Notes under the pieces: generated by a model | What the model saw: the letters and a program-made list of their open reading frames with translations, nothing else | The model's database searches: none | What the model was told of the DNA's origin: nothing | Program-made: the position numbers and the translations under genes | In this document: positions 29,976-39,688 of the stretch, piece after piece | Position numbering within the stretch: position 1 is the stretch's first letter | How the letters are laid out: every line of letters begins with the position of its first letter | Source: Mycobacterium sp. JS623 | Lineage (GTDB): Bacteria; Actinomycetota; Actinomycetes; Mycobacteriales; Mycobacteriaceae | Assembly: GCF_000328565.1 (NCBI RefSeq) | Contig: NC_019966.1 | Location: forward strand, 5,456,001-5,520,000 | Length of the DNA: 64,000 bases | Direction of reading: 5' to 3'

Positions 29976-32900
29976 CGTAACGCAGCGGCCCTAGTCAACC
30001 GCGGAAACGTGTTTGCGCCCGGAAGCGTCGCGCGCGTCAATTTCGTCCGTTTTCCCCGAGGGCCGCAGTCAGAAGCCATACGCTTGCCGAATCAGCCAGT
30101 CAGTATGGGCCGACGAATCGGCGGGGGACGCGATGCTGCCGGCGACGGACGTTTGCCGGTCGTGTGGGGCTGCGCCACAACAGGGCGCCCGATACTGCAG
30201 CACCTGCGGGTCGCAGCTGACAGCCGCGGTCGAGGCGGCGGAGTACAAACAGGTGACCTTGTTGTTCGCCGATGTGGTGCGCTCGATGGATATCGCCGCC
30301 GCGCTGGACATCGAGCGGCTGCGCGAAATCATGACCGACTTGGTTGAGCGCTCCGCGGCGGTGCTGCGCCACTACGGCGGGACCGTGGAGTACCACGGCG
30401 ACGGTGTGATGGCGATCTTCGGCGCTCCGATAGCGTTGGAAGATCACGCATTTCGCGCATGCCTAGCCGCCATGGCCATCCAAGAGGAAGCGGGCCGCTT
30501 AGCCGCCGACGTGGCCCGCCACGACGGCGTCGCGCTACAGCTGCGAGTAGGCCTCAATTCGGGCCGGGTGATCGCCGGCGAGATCGGTTCGGGGTCATTG
30601 GGTTATGCCGCGACGGGCGAGCAGGTCGGGATGGCGCAGCGCATCGAATCGGTCGCGCCGCCCGGCGGCGTGATGCTCTCAGAGTCCACGGCACAACTGG
30701 TCGAGCACATCGTGATGATGGCTGAACCCGAGTTCGTGCACATCAAGGGGAGCGACGAACCAATCCGGGTGCGCAGACTGCTGGCGATCGACCCGCGCGA
30801 TGGCCTGATGGGGCAGCCCGAGACAACCCTGATCGGGCGAGACTGGGAGCTCGCGGCCGTCGACGCCATCCTGGACCGCGCGATCGCTGGCCAGGGCGCT
30901 GTCGTGAACGTGGTAGGACCGCCGGGCATCGGCAAGTCCCGAGTTGCCCGCGAAACCGCGGCGCTGGCCGCCAGCCACGGAGCCGAGGTGTTCTGGGCCT
31001 TCTGCGAATCCCACGCAAGCAACATCTCGTTCTACGCCGTGACGCGGCTGCTGCGCGCCGTCGCGGGCGTCGCCGACCTTGCCGGCCAAGCCGCCCGCGC
31101 GCGGGTGCGGGTCGACGCGCCAGCCGATGCCGACCCACAGGATCTGTTGCTGCTCGACGATCTGCTTGGCATTGCTGATCCCGATGTGACGCTGCCCCAG
31201 ATCGATCCCGACGCGCGGCGTCGCCGGTTGACCGCACTGATCAACACCATGGTGCTGGCCCGCAGCCAACCCGCGCTGTTCGTCATCGAGGATGCACACT
31301 GGATCGACGCAGTCAGCGAGTCGATGCTGGCCGAACTTCTCACCATCATTCCCAACACCCGATCGATGGTGCTGGTCACCACTCGCCCCGAGTATGAGGG
31401 AGCGTTGACGCGGGTGCATGGCGTCCAGACGATAGCCCTTGCCCCACTTGGTGATTCGGAGGTTGCCGCGTTGCTGGGTGAGTTGCTGGGTGCGGATCGG
31501 TCGGTCGCCGAGCTGTCGGCGGTCATCGCCGAGCGGGCCGCAGGGAACCCATTTTTTGCAGAAGAGATGGTACGGGAGTTGGCGCAACGGGACGTGCTGG
31601 CTGGCCAACGCGGTCGCTACGTCTGCGGAGTGGATGCCGCCGAGGTGAGCGTGCCGGCCACGGTGCAGGCTGCCATCGAAGCACGCATCGATCGGCTCAG
31701 CGCCCGGGCCAAAAGAACGTTGAACGCGGCGTCGGTGATCGGCGCCCGCTTCGAGGCCGGACTGCTGGCCGCATTGGGGATCGATGCGGTGATTGATGAG
31801 TTGCTTGACGCAGAGCTGATCGACCAGGTGCGGTTCACCCCGACCCCGGAGTACGCCTTCCGCCACCCGCTGATCCGCGCGGTGGCCTACGAATCACAGC
31901 TGAAATCCGATCGCGCCCAATGGCACCGGCGCCTGGCCGACGCGATCCAAGGCCGTGCCCCGGGGGCGGTGGAGGAGAACGCTGCGCTGATCGCCGAACA
32001 CGTGGAGGCCGCCGGTGACCTGACTGCCGCGTACGGCTGGCACATGCGCGCCGGCTCGTGGTCCACCAACCGCGATCGCGATGCTGCCCGGGTCAGCTGG
32101 GAGCGGGCACGCCGGATCGCCGACGCGCTGCCTGCCGACGACCCCGATCAGTTGTCGATGCGCATCGCCCCCCGCACCATGCTGTGTGCCACCGACTGGC
32201 AAGACCGAGCAGTCCAGGACAGCCGGGGCCGGTTCGCCGAGCTGCGGGAGTTGTGCGATGCGGCCGGGGACAAGGTCTCGCTGGCCATCGGGATGACCGG
32301 CCTGGCCACCGAGCTCCTCTACTCCGGGCGACCGCGTGAGGGGTCGCGGGTGGCATCCGAACAGATGGCGTTGCTGGAGTCGATCGGCGATCCCACCCCG
32401 ACCATGGCATTGGCGTTCATAGCGTTCGGCAACTGGTTCGAGGTCGGTGAATTCGGCGAGATCCTGCGGCGATCGCAGACCATCATCGACCTGGCCGCCG
32501 GTGACCCCGCGAAGGGCGCCGGCGGCGGCGTGGGATCGCCGCTGGCGTTTGCGCTGGCATGGCGCGGCGTTGCTCGGTATTGGCTGGGCCGACCCGAATG
32601 GCGCCAAGACTTCCACGACGCCGTCGCGATGGCCCGAAACAGCACCCCCACAACCTTCGCCGCCGTCGTCGCCTGGACCTACGGTGTCGCGATCCAGTAC
32701 GGGGCGCTACGGGCCGATGACTCCGCGGTGTGCACCCTAGAGGAGGCGGTGCAGGCCGCCCAAGGGGCCAGAGACGATGTCGTATTGAGCGTGGTCGAGT
32801 ACGGGTTGGGTACCGGGTTGCTGAGTCGGGACGCCGCGACCGACCGTCATCGCGGGCTGGAGCTGATAGTGCAGGCCCGCGATTTCTGGGTGCGCAAACA

Positions 32901-33327
32901 CATTGGTCTTCAGACAGTCCCGATCGTCGACTTGTGGGCCGGCCGGGAGCGGGCCAGGGGCGGTGATCGCGATGCTGCCCTCGCGGTGATGCGCCAAGCG
33001 GTGGACGAGCTGCACCAGGCGGGACGGTTCGGGTACGGCGTTTTCGGCACCGGCGTTCTGGTGGAGACGCTGCTTGAGCGCGGCACCGAGAGCGACATCG
33101 CCGAAGCTGAACGGGCAATCGACTTGCTGGAGGACCAGCACGCAGATGAAGCTTCAGCGATTCGCGAGATCACACTGCTGCGGCTGCGGGCGCTGCTAGC
33201 CCGGGCCGCCGGCGTCGCTGTTGCCTTCCAGGACTTGGGGATCCGCTATTGCGACATGGCGAAAGCGCTTGGCTACGAAGGACACATCGCCTGGGCCGAG
33301 GCCATGATCAAGGGTGGGGCCCGATGA
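29749..33327. repeat. Direct repeat unit 2 (far remnant + cyclase/ATPase gene)
   Basis: Second copy of the segment at 2491-6047, in the same orientation. The left part (far 5' end, divergent spacer) and the first about 900 nt of the cyclase gene match best. Confidence 0.8.
30133..33327 (+). CDS. Zinc-ribbon, class III cyclase-like, AAA ATPase, TPR protein (copy B)
   Basis: About 1064 aa from ATG 30133, which has GGGGGA 5 nt upstream and gives an N-terminus matching the tandem copies. The frame extends to TTG 30013, and that extension is conserved in copy A. The zinc ribbon is C8, C11, C22, C25. The cyclase domain has D47 and D90 (metal) and R170, but Glu at 86 for the purine-binding Lys and Gly at 166 for the catalytic Asn. 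Walker A is GPPGIGKS (about 262-269) and Walker B LFVIEDAHW. The rest is TPR-like with no HTH. It is the closest relative of copy A, especially in the N-terminal third, and opens the four-gene tandem array. Its stop overlaps the next start (ATGA, 33324-33327). Confidence 0.87.
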   Translation: MLPATDVCRSCGAAPQQGARYCSTCGSQLTAAVEAAEYKQVTLLFADVVRSMDIAAALDIERLREIMTDLVERSAAVLRHYGGTVEYHGDGVMAIFGAPIALEDHAFRACLAAMAIQEEAGRLAADVARHDGVALQLRVGLNSGRVIAGEIGSGSLGYAATGEQVGMAQRIESVAPPGGVMLSESTAQLVEHIVMMAEPEFVHIKGSDEPIRVRRLLAIDPRDGLMGQPETTLIGRDWELAAVDAILDRAIAGQGAVVNVVGPPGIGKSRVARETAALAASHGAEVFWAFCESHASNISFYAVTRLLRAVAGVADLAGQAARARVRVDAPADADPQDLLLLDDLLGIADPDVTLPQIDPDARRRRLTALINTMVLARSQPALFVIEDAHWIDAVSESMLAELLTIIPNTRSMVLVTTRPEYEGALTRVHGVQTIALAPLGDSEVAALLGELLGADRSVAELSAVIAERAAGNPFFAEEMVRELAQRDVLAGQRGRYVCGVDAAEVSVPATVQAAIEARIDRLSARAKRTLNAASVIGARFEAGLLAALGIDAVIDELLDAELIDQVRFTPTPEYAFRHPLIRAVAYESQLKSDRAQWHRRLADAIQGRAPGAVEENAALIAEHVEAAGDLTAAYGWHMRAGSWSTNRDRDAARVSWERARRIADALPADDPDQLSMRIAPRTMLCATDWQDRAVQDSRGRFAELRELCDAAGDKVSLAIGMTGLATELLYSGRPREGSRVASEQMALLESIGDPTPTMALAFIAFGNWFEVGEFGEILRRSQTIIDLAAGDPAKGAGGGVGSPLAFALAWRGVARYWLGRPEWRQDFHDAVAMARNSTPTTFAAVVAWTYGVAIQYGALRADDSAVCTLEEAVQAAQGARDDVVLSVVEYGLGTGLLSRDAATDRHRGLELIVQARDFWVRKHIGLQTVPIVDLWAGRERARGGDRDAALAVMRQAVDELHQAGRFGYGVFGTGVLVETLLERGTESDIAEAERAIDLLEDQHADEASAIREITLLRLRALLARAAGVAVAFQDLGIRYCDMAKALGYEGHIAWAEAMIKGGAR

Positions 33328-36300
33328 CGGCGCTGGACCTATGTTGCGCCTCATGCGGCACAACGCTGCGGGAAAGTGCCAAATTCTGCGACGAGTGCGG
33401 TACCCCAGCTATTGCGTTGGCCGACACGCCAAAGTACAAGCAAGTGACCGTGCTGTTCGCCGACGTGGTGCGGTCGATGGACATCGCGGCCAACCTCGAT
33501 ATGGAGCGGTTGCGCGACATCATGACAGAGGTCGTCGAGCGCTCGGCAGCTATGGCCAGGCGTTACGGCGGGACCGTGGAATACAACGGCGACGGCATAA
33601 TGGCACTGTTCGGCGCCCCAGTTGCTCTGGAGGACCATGCTTTTCGCGCCTGCCTGGCTGCCATCGACATCCAGGAGGAGGCGAACCGGCTAGCTGCCGA
33701 GGTCCGGTACCGCGATGGCGTCGATCTCCGGCTGCGGGTCGGCCTCGACTCGGGTCAGGTGATCGCCGGAGAGATCGGTTCGGGGACGCTGGGATACGCC
33801 GCGACCGGCGAGCCGGTCGGATTTGCCCAACGAATGGAATCCGCGGCACCTGCGGGCGGCGTGATGCTCTCGGATTCAACCGCTGGACTGGTCAGGCACA
33901 GTGTGAGGCTGGCGGAACCGGAATGGGTGCACATCAAGGGGACCGACGAGCCGGTGCGCGCACACCAGTTGGTGGCTATCAACCCCCGCGATGGTCTGCC
34001 CGGGCGGGCTGAGGCCAGTCTGGTTGGTCGCCGCTGGGAGATGGCGGCTTTGGACGCCATCGTGGACCGCGCGATTGGCGGCCGCGGTGATGTGGTGAAC
34101 GTGGAGGGACCGCCGGGCATCGGCAAGAGCCGCATAGCACGAGAGGTCGCGGCAGTTGCCGCCCGCCGCGGGGTCGAGGTGTATTGGGCCTTCTGCGAAT
34201 CCCACGCCACCGACATCCCGTTCTACGCGGTGACGCGGTTACTGCGCACCGGCATCGGGGTGGCCGACCTCGACGGCGAAGCCGCTCGCACACAGTTGCG
34301 GGCGGGTATGCCGCCCGACACCGATCCGCAGGATTTGCTGCTGCTCGATGACCTGCTGGGCATCGCCGACCCCAATATGCCGCTGCCCCAGATCGATCCG
34401 GACGCACGGCGGCGCCGGTTGACCGCCCTGATCAACACGACGGCACTAGCGCGCACCGCACCGGCCTTGTTCATCATCGAGGATGCGCATTGGATCGATG
34501 CGGTCAGCGAGTCGCTGATCGCCGACTTGCTAACCGTCATCCCGCGTACTCCAGCCATGGTGCTGATCACCTACCGCCCCGAATACGACGGAGCCCTGAC
34601 GCGGGTGCGCGGCGCGCACGCGATAGCGCTTGCCCCCCTGACTGATTCGGACACCGGGGCGCTGATCGGTGAGCTGGTGGGTTCGGATCCCTCGGTCGGC
34701 ACGTTGGCGGCGACCGTCGCCGACCGGGCCGCCGGGAACCCGTTCTTCGCCGAGGAGATGGTGCGCGAGCTAGCCCAGCGCGGCGCGCTGGCCGGCGAGC
34801 GCGGCGGGTATGTCTGTGGCGTGGACGCCGCCGACATCGCGGTGCCGGCGACCGTGCAGGCCGCCATCGAGGCGCGCATCGACCGCCTCGCGGCCCCAGC
34901 CAAGCAGACGCTGACCGCGGCGGCGGTAATCGGAGCGCGCTTCGAAGCGGAGCTGCTCGCCGCACTGGGCATCGATGCGGTGCTCGGCGAGCTGATGGGC
35001 GCGGAGCTGATCGATCAGGTGCGCTTCACCCCAAGCGCGGAGTACGCCTTCCGCCACCCGCTGATCCACGCGGTGGCCTACGAATCGCAGCTGAAATCCG
35101 ATCGCGCCCAGTGGCACCGGCGCCTAGCCGCCGCAATCCAAGAGCGTGCGCCCGGGTTGGTGGAGGACAACGCGGCGCTGATCGCCGAACACCTCGAAGC
35201 AGCGGGCGAACTGCGCGAGGCCTATAGCTGGCGCATGCGCGCCGCGACCTGGGCGACGAACCGCGACATCGACGCGGCCCGGCTCAGTTGGGAGCGAGCT
35301 CAGAAGGTCGCCGACGCGCTACCCGTCGACGACCCCGCTCAATTGCCGATGCGCATTGCCCCCCGCACCATGCTGTGCGCCACCGTCGCGTTTGGCCCAG
35401 CAGTCGAAGAAAGCCGGGGTCGCTTCGAGGAGCTGCGGGAGTTGTGCAGCGCGGCCGGGGACAAGGTCTCGCTGGCCGTCGCCATGTCTGGGCTGGCCAG
35501 CGAGCTCCTTTACGCTGGGCGCGCGCGTGAGGGGTCGCGGCTCGCATCCGAACAGATGGCGCTGCTCGAGTCGATCGGCGATCCCACCCTGACCATGGGG
35601 TTGGCGTTCGTAGCGTTCTGCAACTGGTTCGATGTCGGTGAATTCGGCGAGATCTTGCGCTGGTCACAGACCGTCATCGACCTGGCCGTGGGCGATCCCG
35701 CCAAGGGCGCCGGCTTCGGTATGGGATCACCGCTGGCCGTCGCGTTGGCGTGGCGCGGCATCGCGAGGGCGTGGCTGGGCCGTCCCGGATGGCGCCAAGA
35801 CCTTCACGACGCCGTCGCGATGGCCCGAAACAGCGACCCGGCAACCTTCGCCCCTGTCGTCACCTGGGCCTACGGTTTCGCGATGCAGTACGGGGTGCTT
35901 CGGGCCGATGACTCCCTGGCGTGCGGGAGCGAGGAGGCGGTGCAGATGGCGCGATCCAGCAACTGGGTAGCACTAAGCTTGGCCAAGTTCACGCTCGGTA
36001 TTGCGCTGCTGAGCCAGGACGACGCGGCCGACCGTCACCGTGGGTTGGAGCTGATCGTGCAATTCCGCGAGTTAGTTCGCGAGCGTGGCCCCTTCCTGGT
36101 GCCACTCGCCGACTTGTGGGTCGCACGGGAGATGGCCGGGCACGGCGACCGCGATGCTGCCATTCTGGTGATGCGCCAATCCGTCGACGAACTGCACAAG
36201 GGAGGGCAGCTCGCCTATGCCGTTTGGGGCATCGGCGTTTGGGTGGAGACGCTGCTGGAGCGTGACACCGAGGGCGACCTGGCCGAAGCCGAAGCGGCGA

Positions 36301-36509
36301 TTGACAGGTTGGCGAACCTGCCGGGACACGACGGTTCGGCGATGATCGAGATCACGCTAATGCGGCTGCGTGGACTGCTCGCCCGGGCCCGCGGCAACGA
36401 CGTTGCCTACTGGGACTTTGTGCGTCGCTATCGCGCCATGGCGGAATCGCTTGGCTTCGAAGGACATATCGCCCGGGCCGCGGCCATGATCGAGGGTGGC
36501 GTCGGATGA
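33324..36509 (+). CDS. Zinc-ribbon, class III cyclase-like, AAA ATPase, TPR protein (copy C)
   Basis: 1061 aa from ATG 33324. The open frame extends 25 codons upstream, but that stretch is the end of copy B, and ATG 33324 makes the ATGA overlap seen at every junction. The ribbon is C8, C11, C22, C25 (an extra Cys at 7). The cyclase homology domain has D47, E86, D90, G166 and R170, the same pattern of kept metal ligands and replaced base-binding and catalytic residues. Walker A is GPPGIGKS, Walker B LFIIEDAHW. The C-terminal tail contains repeated helical pairs. The domain layout recalls M. tuberculosis cyclase/ATPase/LuxR proteins such as Rv0386 but without the LuxR domain. Confidence 0.9.
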   Translation: MTALDLCCASCGTTLRESAKFCDECGTPAIALADTPKYKQVTVLFADVVRSMDIAANLDMERLRDIMTEVVERSAAMARRYGGTVEYNGDGIMALFGAPVALEDHAFRACLAAIDIQEEANRLAAEVRYRDGVDLRLRVGLDSGQVIAGEIGSGTLGYAATGEPVGFAQRMESAAPAGGVMLSDSTAGLVRHSVRLAEPEWVHIKGTDEPVRAHQLVAINPRDGLPGRAEASLVGRRWEMAALDAIVDRAIGGRGDVVNVEGPPGIGKSRIAREVAAVAARRGVEVYWAFCESHATDIPFYAVTRLLRTGIGVADLDGEAARTQLRAGMPPDTDPQDLLLLDDLLGIADPNMPLPQIDPDARRRRLTALINTTALARTAPALFIIEDAHWIDAVSESLIADLLTVIPRTPAMVLITYRPEYDGALTRVRGAHAIALAPLTDSDTGALIGELVGSDPSVGTLAATVADRAAGNPFFAEEMVRELAQRGALAGERGGYVCGVDAADIAVPATVQAAIEARIDRLAAPAKQTLTAAAVIGARFEAELLAALGIDAVLGELMGAELIDQVRFTPSAEYAFRHPLIHAVAYESQLKSDRAQWHRRLAAAIQERAPGLVEDNAALIAEHLEAAGELREAYSWRMRAATWATNRDIDAARLSWERAQKVADALPVDDPAQLPMRIAPRTMLCATVAFGPAVEESRGRFEELRELCSAAGDKVSLAVAMSGLASELLYAGRAREGSRLASEQMALLESIGDPTLTMGLAFVAFCNWFDVGEFGEILRWSQTVIDLAVGDPAKGAGFGMGSPLAVALAWRGIARAWLGRPGWRQDLHDAVAMARNSDPATFAPVVTWAYGFAMQYGVLRADDSLACGSEEAVQMARSSNWVALSLAKFTLGIALLSQDDAADRHRGLELIVQFRELVRERGPFLVPLADLWVAREMAGHGDRDAAILVMRQSVDELHKGGQLAYAVWGIGVWVETLLERDTEGDLAEAEAAIDRLANLPGHDGSAMIEITLMRLRGLLARARGNDVAYWDFVRRYRAMAESLGFEGHIARAAAMIEGGVG

Positions 36510-39500
36510 CAGCGGTAGACGTAGCATGCGGCTCATGTGGCACTGCCTTGCGGGAAAGCGCCAAGTTCTGCGACGACTGCGGTGCTCCCACATCGGTTTC
36601 GGGTGACGCCGCGGAATACAAGCAGGTGACGGTGCTGTTCGCCGATGTGGTGCGGTCGATGGACATCGCGGCCGATCTCGATATGGAACGGTTGCGCGAC
36701 ATCATGACAGAGGTCGTCGAGCGCTCGGCGGCGATGGCCAGGCGTTACGGCGGGACCGTGGAATACAACGGCGACGGCATAATGGCACTGTTCGGCGCCC
36801 CAATTGCCCTGGAGGACCACGCTTTTCGTGCCTGCCTCGCCGCACTGGCCATCCAGCAAGAGGTCGCCCGGCTAGCGGCTGAGGTAGCGCGGCGCGATGA
36901 CGTGTCTCTTCAGCTTCGGGTGGGCCTCGATTCGGGCCGGGTGATCGTCGGTGAGATCGGTTCAGGGGCGCTGGGCTACCGCGCGACCGGCCAGCACGTC
37001 GGGATGGCCCAGCGGATGGAAGCCGCGGCGCCCCCCGGCGCGGTGATGCTTTCGGAGTCGACCGCGCGGCTGGTCGAACACAGCGCGATGCTGGCCGAAC
37101 CGGAGTGGCTGCACATCAAGGGCACCGACGAACCGGTGCTCACGCGCCGACTGCTCGCGATTGGCCAACGTGATTGCGTGATAGGTCGTGCCGAGGCGAA
37201 CCTGATCGGTAGGCGCTGGGAAATGGCCGCATTGGACGCCATCATCGACCGTACGGTCGCTGGTCGCGGCGGCGTGGTGAATGTGGTTGGGCCGGCGGGC
37301 ATTGGCAAGAGCCGGGTGGCCCGCGAGGCCGCGGCGGCCGCAGCAGGTCGCGGCGTCGACGTGTTCTGGACTTTCTGCGAGTCGCATGCCCGTGACGTCC
37401 CGTTCCATGTCGCGACGCGGCTGCTCCGCTCGGGCAGCGGGGTTGCTGATCTCGACAACGAAACTGCCCGTAAACGGGTGCGAGCTCGCATGCCCGTTGA
37501 TGCCGATCCGCTGGATCTGCTGCTGCTTGACGATCTATTGGGCATCGCCGAGCCGAATGTGGCGCTGCCCGAGATCAACCCGGATGCACGGCGCCGCCGG
37601 TTGACCGCGCTGATCAACGCCGCGTGGCTGGCGCGCACCGAACCGACGCTGTTCATCATCGAAGACGCGCACTGGATAGACGCGGTCAGCGAGTCGATGC
37701 TGGCTGACTTCCTCGCTGTGATCCCGCGCGCTCCATCGATGGTGTTGATCACGTCTCGCCCCGACTACGAGGGAATGCTGACGCGGGTGCGCGGCGCCCA
37801 GTCGATAGTGCTTGCTCCCCTGGGAGATTCGGACGCGGCGGCATTACTGGCTGAGCTACTGGGTCCGGATCCGTCGGTCGGAGCGCTAGGCGCGATCATC
37901 GCAGAACGCGCCGCCGGGAACCCCTTTTTCGCCGAGGAGATGGTGCGCGAGTTGGCCCAGCGCGGCGTGCTGACGGGCAGCCGCGGCATTTATGCGTGTC
38001 ACGGGAACGCCGCCGACATCGCCGTGCCTGCGACGGTAGAAGCGGCCATCGCGGCGCGCATCGACCGACTCAGTGACCGCGGCAAGCAGACGTTGAACGC
38101 GGCGTCGGTGATTGGGGCCCGCTTCGGAACCGATCTGCTCGCCGCGGTGGGCATCGATGCAGTGGTCGACGAACTGCTCAGCGGCGAACTGGTCGAACAG
38201 GTGCGGTTCGCCCCGCACGCCGAGTACGCGTTTTGCCACCCGCTGATCCGTGCAGTGGCCTACGAAACCCAGTTGAAATCCGATCGCGCGCAATGGCACC
38301 GGCACCTCGCCGACGCAATCGAACAGTCTGAATCAGAGGCCGTTGAGGAGAATGCTGCCCTAGTAGCCGAACATCTCGAGGCCGCCGGCGAATTGCACGC
38401 GGCCTATGGCTGGCACATGCGCGCCGCCGCGTGGGCAATCAATCGCGATGTCGGCGCCGCTCGGGTCAGCTGGAAACGCGCACAACGGATCGCGGACCAA
38501 TTACCCGACGACGATTCCGACAAGCTGTCAATGCGCATAGCCCCGCGAATCATGCTGTGCGCCACGGACTGGCAAGCAATTCAGGAAGGTTGGGGCCGCT
38601 TCGCGGAGCTGCGGGAGTTGTGCAGCGCGGCCGGAGATAAGGTCTCGCTCGCCATCGGCATGACCGGCCGGGTCGCCGAGCTCCTCTACGCCGGGCGTTC
38701 GCGTGAGGGGGCGCAGCTGGCATCGGAACAAATGACGTTGCTCGAGTCGATCGGCGATCCGACGTTGACCATGGGGTTGGCGATCCCGGCGTTTCTCAAC
38801 TGGTGCAGTGTCGGTGATTTCGGAGAAATCTTGCGGTGGTCGCAGACCATCATTGACCTGGCCGGGGGCGACCCCGCCAAGGGCGCGGGCTTCGGTCTGG
38901 GATCCCCGCTGGCGGCCGCGGTGGCATTTCGCGGCGTTGCCCGGTGTTGGCTGGGTCGTTCCGGGTGGCGGCAGGACTTCGACGACGCCGTCGCGTTAGC
39001 GCGACGCAGTGATCCTGCAACGCTCGCCTTCGTTGTCTCTTGGACCTTCGGTCTCGAAATACCCAACGGAGTGCGACGGCCCGACGACTACGTCGTGCAC
39101 GCAATCGAGGAGGCGGTGCAGATCGCCCAAGGATTCGGCAACGATACGGCACTTGGCCTAGTCAAGATGGCGCTGGGTAACGCTCTGCTCTGTCGGGACA
39201 CCGTGGCCGACCGTGATCGCGGGTCGGAACTGATGATTCAGATACGCGAGTGGCAGCACGAACGTGCCCCCTCGCTAGCTCCGGTCGCCGAGTTGGTGGT
39301 CGCGCCCGAGAGGGCCAGGCGCGGTGACCGCGACGGTGCTATCGCCATGGCGCGCAAAGCCGCCGACGAACTGCACGAGGCCGGACGGTTCGGGTATTGC
39401 GTGTTGGCCGGCAGCATTTTGGTGGAGTCGCTGCTGCAGCGTGACGCCGACGGCGACGTAGGTGAAGCCCAGAATGCGATCGACCGACTCGCCGGGCTAC

Positions 39501-39688
39501 CTACCGATACGGGATCGGCGATGCGCGACATTACGCTGCTACGGTTGCGCACGCTGATGGCCCGGGCCCGCGGCGACGATGCCGACCACCGAGAATTGCT
39601 GATCAGCTATCGCGCGATGGCGGAATCGCTTGGCTACGAAGGACACATCGCCTGGGCTGAGTCGATGGCCGAGGGCGGGTCGGGATGA
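36506..39688 (+). CDS. Zinc-ribbon, class III cyclase-like, AAA ATPase, TPR protein (copy D)
   Basis: 1060 aa. ATG 36506 overlaps the stop of copy C. The ribbon is ACGSCG and FCDDCG. The cyclase domain carries D47, E86, D90, G166 (GQHVGMAQR) and R170. Walker A is GPAGIGKS, unlike GPP in B, C and E; Walker B is LFIIEDAHW. The segment FCHPLIRAVAYETQLKSD near the middle corresponds to FRHPLIRAVAYESQLKSD of the others and is one of the best conserved parts of the family outside the nucleotide sites. No membrane segment or DNA-binding domain was seen. The ligand sensed by the ribbon/TPR parts is unknown. Confidence 0.9.
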   Translation: MTAVDVACGSCGTALRESAKFCDDCGAPTSVSGDAAEYKQVTVLFADVVRSMDIAADLDMERLRDIMTEVVERSAAMARRYGGTVEYNGDGIMALFGAPIALEDHAFRACLAALAIQQEVARLAAEVARRDDVSLQLRVGLDSGRVIVGEIGSGALGYRATGQHVGMAQRMEAAAPPGAVMLSESTARLVEHSAMLAEPEWLHIKGTDEPVLTRRLLAIGQRDCVIGRAEANLIGRRWEMAALDAIIDRTVAGRGGVVNVVGPAGIGKSRVAREAAAAAAGRGVDVFWTFCESHARDVPFHVATRLLRSGSGVADLDNETARKRVRARMPVDADPLDLLLLDDLLGIAEPNVALPEINPDARRRRLTALINAAWLARTEPTLFIIEDAHWIDAVSESMLADFLAVIPRAPSMVLITSRPDYEGMLTRVRGAQSIVLAPLGDSDAAALLAELLGPDPSVGALGAIIAERAAGNPFFAEEMVRELAQRGVLTGSRGIYACHGNAADIAVPATVEAAIAARIDRLSDRGKQTLNAASVIGARFGTDLLAAVGIDAVVDELLSGELVEQVRFAPHAEYAFCHPLIRAVAYETQLKSDRAQWHRHLADAIEQSESEAVEENAALVAEHLEAAGELHAAYGWHMRAAAWAINRDVGAARVSWKRAQRIADQLPDDDSDKLSMRIAPRIMLCATDWQAIQEGWGRFAELRELCSAAGDKVSLAIGMTGRVAELLYAGRSREGAQLASEQMTLLESIGDPTLTMGLAIPAFLNWCSVGDFGEILRWSQTIIDLAGGDPAKGAGFGLGSPLAAAVAFRGVARCWLGRSGWRQDFDDAVALARRSDPATLAFVVSWTFGLEIPNGVRRPDDYVVHAIEEAVQIAQGFGNDTALGLVKMALGNALLCRDTVADRDRGSELMIQIREWQHERAPSLAPVAELVVAPERARRGDRDGAIAMARKAADELHEAGRFGYCVLAGSILVESLLQRDADGDVGEAQNAIDRLAGLPTDTGSAMRDITLLRLRTLMARARGDDADHRELLISYRAMAESLGYEGHIAWAESMAEGGSG

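Noticed and set aside
29348..30012. Insertion sequence as the cause of the duplication
   Set aside because: No transposase fragment or terminal inverted repeats found; the content is decayed far sequence.
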